Source: an uncultured bacterium (GTDB lineage: Bacteria; Actinomycetota; Coriobacteriia; Coriobacteriales; Coriobacteriaceae). From it: DNA of 19,205 nucleotides. Every line of letters begins with the position of its first letter. Position 1 is the stretch's first letter. Below the pieces are notes generated by a model. It did no database searches. It was given only the letters and a program-made list of their open reading frames with translations, and had not been told where the DNA came from. Made by a program: the position numbers and the translations under genes. Shown in pieces: positions 13,738-19,205 of this stretch. The stretch lies in contig CAJMPE010000011.1 in the NCBI GenBank assembly GCA_905215275.1, positions 1 through 19,205 on the forward strand, read 5' to 3'.

Positions 13738-14559
13738 TTACATCCCCTTGCGCAGGTCGCACACACCGGCTGCCGCCATCTCGCGCAGCAGCGTCTCGCG
13801 GTCACGCGTCACAATCAAATCCAGCGGGAAGTGAATCTCGTCGAGCAACTTGCGGGCATGGTCAAGCTTGCCAATTGCCATGCCAATGTGCGCATCGGTC
13901 GAAACGCCAATGCCCACGCCCAGTTCGGCACAGCGCTCGGCAATCTTGCGACACACGTTCCAATGCTCGGCATCCGTGCCATGCTCAAGACTATGGTTGT
14001 TGATCTCGATGATCTTGTGCTTGGCCTTGGCCGCCAGCAGCACCTCATCGATATCGAACGGCACGCCCGAACGACCCGTATGCCCAAGCATGAACACCTT
14101 GGGGTGCTCCAGGGCATTGATGTACATCTGGGTCGTTTGGGCGAGCGTCGCGCCTTCGGCAAACCGCGGATTATGCACACTCGCAACCAGATAATCCAAA
14201 TTGCGCGTCACCAAATCGAACAGCGAATGCTGACGGCTGTACGAATCGCCGGCAATATCGAGCGAAACGGGAATGTCCTCGCCAAACAAGCTTCCGTTCA
14301 GCGAAACGATATCGGCCTCAGCGCCGCGAAGCACCAGCACGCCGCTCCAAATGCGCGGCCAGATATCTTGGTTAATAAAGAACTGAAAACTGCGCAGGTC
14401 ATTGGGGCAAGGCGTAACCATCGAGCTTAAATGATCGGCGGAACCGAGCACCTGAAGGCCGCGCTCTGCCGCCCAATATATGTTCTCCTCGATGGTTGAA
14501 TACGCATGCGCGGAGAACATCGTATGAGTATGGATATCACAAGAAAGCAGGTAGGGCAT
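13738..14559 (-). CDS. PHP-domain phosphoesterase, YcdX-like
   Basis: 273 residues. The metal-binding motifs of the PHP family are visible: D8-x-H10-x-H12 in CDIHTHTMFSAHAYSTIEEN, D42-H43 in LGSADHLS, a His in ASVHNPRF, a further one in MLGHTGR, and Asp/His in GVSTDAHIG. This fits the trinuclear-metal phosphoesterases related to YcdX, whose natural substrate is not settled. The start at 14559 has GGAG five nt upstream. It is transcribed on its own on the minus strand, ends in the hairpin at 13688-13717, and belongs to the chromosomal backbone rather than to the mobile element. Confidence 0.88.
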   Translation of the reverse strand: MPYLLSCDIHTHTMFSAHAYSTIEENIYWAAERGLQVLGSADHLSSMVTPCPNDLRSFQFFINQDIWPRIWSGVLVLRGAEADIVSLNGSLFGEDIPVSLDIAGDSYSRQHSLFDLVTRNLDYLVASVHNPRFAEGATLAQTTQMYINALEHPKVFMLGHTGRSGVPFDIDEVLLAAKAKHKIIEINNHSLEHGTDAEHWNVCRKIAERCAELGVGIGVSTDAHIGMAIGKLDHARKLLDEIHFPLDLIVTRDRETLLREMAAAGVCDLRKGM

Positions 14560-14659
14560 CGGGTCTCCTTATCCGGTATGGCCGTCGCGTATATTCATTG
14601 TACGCCTAGCATTCGATGGTCGTAAAACCGCTCCATCCCAACGACACAACGTCCATGAC

Positions 14660-14690
14660 AACGGGGTCCGGTTTAAAACCAAACCCCGTT
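14660..14690. terminator. Possible hairpin terminator between aminotransferase and PHP gene
   Basis: AACGGGGT (14660-14667) and ACCCCGTT (14683-14690) are perfectly complementary, with inner GGTT/AACC pairs possible. There is only a weak T-run, so efficiency on either strand is uncertain. Confidence 0.5.
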
Positions 14691-14718
14691 TCACGTAAAA
14701 CATTGTAAGCAGAGCGCT

Positions 14719-15909
14719 TTACTTTTGACGATACTCGTCAGCCAGCTGCTTCCAGGCGGGCAGTGAGTTGACGATAGTCTCGTAGCTCACACAGTAGCCA
14801 AGGCGGAACCAGCCCGGCATGCCAAAGCTATCCGAAGGCACCGCGAGCAGTTCGTACTTCTTCGCGCGCTCGCAGAAGGCGTTCGCATCGGGCTCCAGCG
14901 CTTTCACCCATAGGTAGAACGCGCCATCCGGCTCAACATACGTGTAGCCGTACTCCGCCAATGCACCGGTAAGCGCCGTGCGGTTGCGTGCATAGGCCTC
15001 AACGTCACTCGGCTCATCGATGCAGTCGATAATTACGCGCTGGAAGAGCGCCGGCGCGCACACGAAGCCCAGCGTACGGGCGGCACCGGCAACGGCGGGC
15101 ATTAGACGAGCTGCCCGAGGATTCGTATCGGGAACCAGGATCCACCCCACGCGCTCGCCCGGCAGCGAAAGCGACTTGGAATACGAGTAGCACACGATGG
15201 TGTGCTCGTAGATCGAAGGCACCCAAGGCACCTCGGCGCCATAGACAATCTCGCGATACGGCTCATCCGAGATAAGCGTGATTGGGTTCTCGGGATCGCG
15301 CTTGGCGTTGACCTCGCACAAAACATTGGCCAGTCGCGTCAGGGTATCGCGCGTATATACGGCGCCGGTCGGGTTATTCGGCGAGTCGATGATGACGGCA
15401 GCCGTCTTATCGGTAATCGCCTTGAGCACGTTATCTACGCTCAGCTGGAACGTATCTTCATCGGCGAGCGCCTCGACACACGTACAGCCGGCCTTCTCAA
15501 TCCACACACGATACTCCGGGAAGTACGGGGCGATAACAATGACCTCGTCACCCGGGTTCGTAACGGCATTGAGCGTGCAGGTGAGCGAAGCCGCCGCGCC
15601 CACCGTCATAAAGACGTCCTTGCCCTCATAGCTCGTACCGAAGCGGCGGTTGAGCGATTCGACGACGGCTGCTCGACATTGCGGCAGGCCCGGAGCGGGG
15701 GTGTAGCCGTGCAGCTGGTCACTGGCCAGTTCAAGCGCCTTTTTGATGGACTCCGCGACGGCAGCGGGTGCCGGAACGCTCGGGTTGCCCAGCGAGAAAT
15801 CGAACACGTTTTCCGCGCCGATTTGCGCCTTACGCTCAAGGCCATAGCTAAAAATCTCGCGGATGATGGAGCTTTCCGCACCGCGAGCATACATGGTTTC
15901 GTTGATCAT
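14719..15909 (-). CDS. PLP-dependent class I/II aminotransferase (aspartate aminotransferase-like)
   Basis: 396 residues. Fold type I signatures are complete: IIDSPNNPTGAVY with N178/N179, D215 and Y218 in LISDEPYRE, the Schiff-base lysine K245 in YSYSKSLSLPGERVGW, and a C-terminal Arg in PGWFRLGYC that would bind the substrate carboxylate. It transfers amino groups from an amino acid to a 2-oxo acid using pyridoxal phosphate; the preferred substrate cannot be read from sequence. The ATG at 15909 is chosen because AAAGGGGAACAG lies directly upstream. A longer frame up to 16008 would run into the inverted repeat at 15969-16030 and adds no conserved residues. Confidence 0.92.
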   Translation of the reverse strand: MINETMYARGAESSIIREIFSYGLERKAQIGAENVFDFSLGNPSVPAPAAVAESIKKALELASDQLHGYTPAPGLPQCRAAVVESLNRRFGTSYEGKDVFMTVGAAASLTCTLNAVTNPGDEVIVIAPYFPEYRVWIEKAGCTCVEALADEDTFQLSVDNVLKAITDKTAAVIIDSPNNPTGAVYTRDTLTRLANVLCEVNAKRDPENPITLISDEPYREIVYGAEVPWVPSIYEHTIVCYSYSKSLSLPGERVGWILVPDTNPRAARLMPAVAGAARTLGFVCAPALFQRVIIDCIDEPSDVEAYARNRTALTGALAEYGYTYVEPDGAFYLWVKALEPDANAFCERAKKYELLAVPSDSFGMPGWFRLGYCVSYETIVNSLPAWKQLADEYRQK

Positions 15910-15968
15910 CTGTTCCCCTTTCGCATAGGCGGTATTGTACGCTTTAGTCGGGCAAAGTGCCGCAGCAA

Positions 15969-16030
15969 TGTTGATTGGGGACAGACTTAAATGCGTGAAA
16001 ACGCTCATTTAAGTCTGTCCCCAATCAACA
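15969..16030. repeat. Long perfect inverted repeat, REP/BIME-like
   Basis: Arms of 25 nt (15969-15993 and 16006-16030) are exact reverse complements and contain GGGGACAGACTTAAATG and its complement. The centre can also form GCGT-GAAA-ACGC (15993-16004). I recall GGGGACAGACTTAAATG-like intergenic repeats from several bacterial genomes, some of them linked to REP-associated transposases; that memory cannot be tested here. It lies between the aminotransferase start and the ftsH terminator, outside any gene. Confidence 0.85.
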
Positions 16031-16048
16031 GACGGCCCCATATCGCTC

Positions 16049-16087
16049 AAAAGAAAAAGCCTCCGCAGGTTTCCCCGCGGAGGCTTT
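16049..16087 (-). terminator. Intrinsic terminator of ftsH
   Basis: On the minus strand AAAGCCTCCGC (16087-16077) pairs with GCGGAGGCTTT (16066-16056), followed by the T-rich tail TTCTTTT. It lies 12 bp after the ftsH stop codon. Confidence 0.9.
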
Positions 16088-16098
16088 CACCACAAAGA

Positions 16099-18225
<2,127 letters not shown>

Positions 18226-18226
18226 C

Positions 18227-18775
18227 TTACGAATAAACCTCCGGTTTCAAAATGCCCAGATACGGAAGGTTACGATAGCGCTCGGCATAGTCGAGGCCGT
18301 AGCCCACCACAAAGGCATCGGGGCAATGGGTTCCAACATACTTGGGCGTGATGGCCGAGGTACGGCCCTCAACGTCCTTCCACAGGAAGGCGGCGACCTC
18401 CAGAGAAGCGGGCTTGCGGCTCTCGAGGTTCTTCATCAGATACTTGAGCGTCAGGCCCGAGTCCAGAATGTCCTCGACGATCAGCACGTCGCGACCGCGG
18501 ATGTCGATATCCAGGTCCTTAATGATACGCACGATACCCGAGGACTTCACGCCGTCGCCATAGCTCGAAACAGCCATGAAATCGATGTTGGTCGGCAGCT
18601 CGATCTTGCGCATCAGGTCGCCCATAAAGACCACGGCGCCGCGCAGGACCGCAATCAGCACCAGATCCTTACCCGCGTAGTCACGAGTAATCTGCTCGCC
18701 TAGGCGAGAGACGATACCGTCGATATCCTCCTGCGTAAACAGAACCTTCTCGATATCCGGATGTTGAGAAGCCAT
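18227..18775 (-). CDS. hpt: Hypoxanthine phosphoribosyltransferase
   Basis: 182 residues, cytosolic purine salvage enzyme that makes IMP or GMP from hypoxanthine or guanine and PRPP. The PRPP-binding motif is DVLIVEDILDSGLTL. The flexible-loop region SSYGDGVKSSG and the conserved N-terminal LRGAVVFMGDL are present, and the C-terminus contains FVVGYGLDYAERYRNLPYLG, which is characteristic of the family. Length is normal. The start at 18775 has AAAGGG about 8 nt upstream. It sits between tilS and ftsH, the order known from many Gram-positive bacteria. Confidence 0.96.
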   Translation of the reverse strand: MASQHPDIEKVLFTQEDIDGIVSRLGEQITRDYAGKDLVLIAVLRGAVVFMGDLMRKIELPTNIDFMAVSSYGDGVKSSGIVRIIKDLDIDIRGRDVLIVEDILDSGLTLKYLMKNLESRKPASLEVAAFLWKDVEGRTSAITPKYVGTHCPDAFVVGYGLDYAERYRNLPYLGILKPEVYS

Positions 18776-18922
18776 GACAACCCTTTCTTGTGCTTATCGC
18801 CCACACACCGCCGTATGGACGCGAACTTCACATTCTAGCAGCGCACGGGGTATATTTTCCAGCCCGTACGCCATCAGCGCGGGAATACCGTCAACGTCGC
18901 ACAGAATAGCTGGCGTGGGACG

Positions 18923-19205
18923 CTATTCCGCATCGACCACACGAAGCAGATACGCCACGCGCGTTGCGGCCGTGCATTTAAAACGTTCGTCCGTGCGAAC
19001 GCCTGCGACCCATACCACGGCACCTCCCGGAGCCGTTCTCACCACGGGAACGCCTGCGCGCTCAGAGACGGGAATACGAGCCTCGTTGAGTAGGTCGGAT
19101 ACCTTCTTACTTCGCCCACTCATGCCCAACGGACACATCACATCCCCCGACACGGGACCGTCTACCCACAGACGCGCCAAACGCGCCTCGGCGGGGAATC
19201 TCCCC
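18923..19205 (-). CDS. tilS: tRNA(Ile)-lysidine synthetase TilS, C-terminal part (cut by window edge)
   Basis: The minus-strand frame is open from the right edge of the window to the stop at 18923 and covers about 93 residues. It contains the TilS C-terminal domain: PLGMSGRSKKVSDLLNEARI, then VPVVRTAPGGAVVWVAGVRT and a final ATRVAYLLRV. The ATPase core with its SGGxDS loop would lie off the right edge. TilS converts C34 of the tRNA-Ile CAU anticodon to lysidine. A TTG codon at 19180 is internal, not the start. Position just upstream of hpt and ftsH supports the call. The 147 bp between it and hpt contain no gene. Confidence 0.88.
   Translation of the reverse strand, partial: GRFPAEARLARLWVDGPVSGDVMCPLGMSGRSKKVSDLLNEARIPVSERAGVPVVRTAPGGAVVWVAGVRTDERFKCTAATRVAYLLRVVDAE

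Noticed and set aside
13660..13740. tRNA gene as integration target
   Set aside because: No cloverleaf or tRNA 3' end is visible at the recombinase edge; serine recombinases commonly use non-tRNA sites.

Overview
The window joins a mobile, plasmid-like accessory segment (about 1-13,690) to an ordinary chromosomal stretch (about 13,700-19,205). The chromosomal part has the conserved order tilS-hpt-ftsH on the minus strand, plus a class I/II aminotransferase and a PHP-domain phosphoesterase. The high-GC coding style, the tilS-hpt-ftsH cluster and a surface protein of a type I associate with gut Coriobacteriia suggest an actinobacterium of the Collinsella/Eggerthella group. This is inference from gene order and protein flavour, not a database match.

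Layout. 1-782: insertion-sequence debris. An IS3-family element, entered mid-gene, appears to end near 493 inside a minus-strand IS30-type transposase gene, of which only the N-terminus remains. A perfect 38-bp palindrome lies where the IS30 outer end should be. 783-1108: a good sigma70-type promoter followed by a structured region of about 190 nt that ends in a perfect 17-bp stem and T-run, placed before the replication genes. 1109-5815 (plus strand): excisionase-like wHTH protein, SF3 (P4/D5-type) replication helicase, small coiled-coil protein, an inverted-repeat-rich candidate oriT, MobC and relaxase. 5815-7485 (minus strand): two overlapping unknown small genes, a 62-bp-period repeat array and a metallophosphoesterase. 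7949-10027 (minus strand): a lipoprotein and a membrane-anchored surface protein, abutting. 10218-11803 (plus strand): an XRE regulator, then a pair made of an HTH protein and a protein with an Arg / Ser-Trp-Thr / Glu-x-Glu pattern typical of ADP-ribosyltransferases. 11860-13659: a large serine recombinase at the chromosomal edge.

Together, 1109-13659 reads as an integrative and mobilizable element. It has a recombinase, an excisionase-like protein, a replication helicase, mobC, a relaxase and an oriT candidate, but no visible coupling protein or type IV secretion genes, so it probably needs a helper (or those genes lie left of the window). Its cargo is a surface/lipoprotein module that may be controlled by the XRE regulator through related palindromes, plus a candidate HTH/ADP-ribosyltransferase toxin-antitoxin or defence pair. 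The pair is the most interesting protein-level observation. The structured leader upstream of the replication genes is the most interesting RNA-level one.

The chromosomal genes at the right are conventional: tRNA-Ile lysidine synthetase C-terminus, hypoxanthine phosphoribosyltransferase, FtsH, an aminotransferase and a YcdX-like PHP hydrolase. A long perfect inverted repeat lies between the aminotransferase and ftsH.
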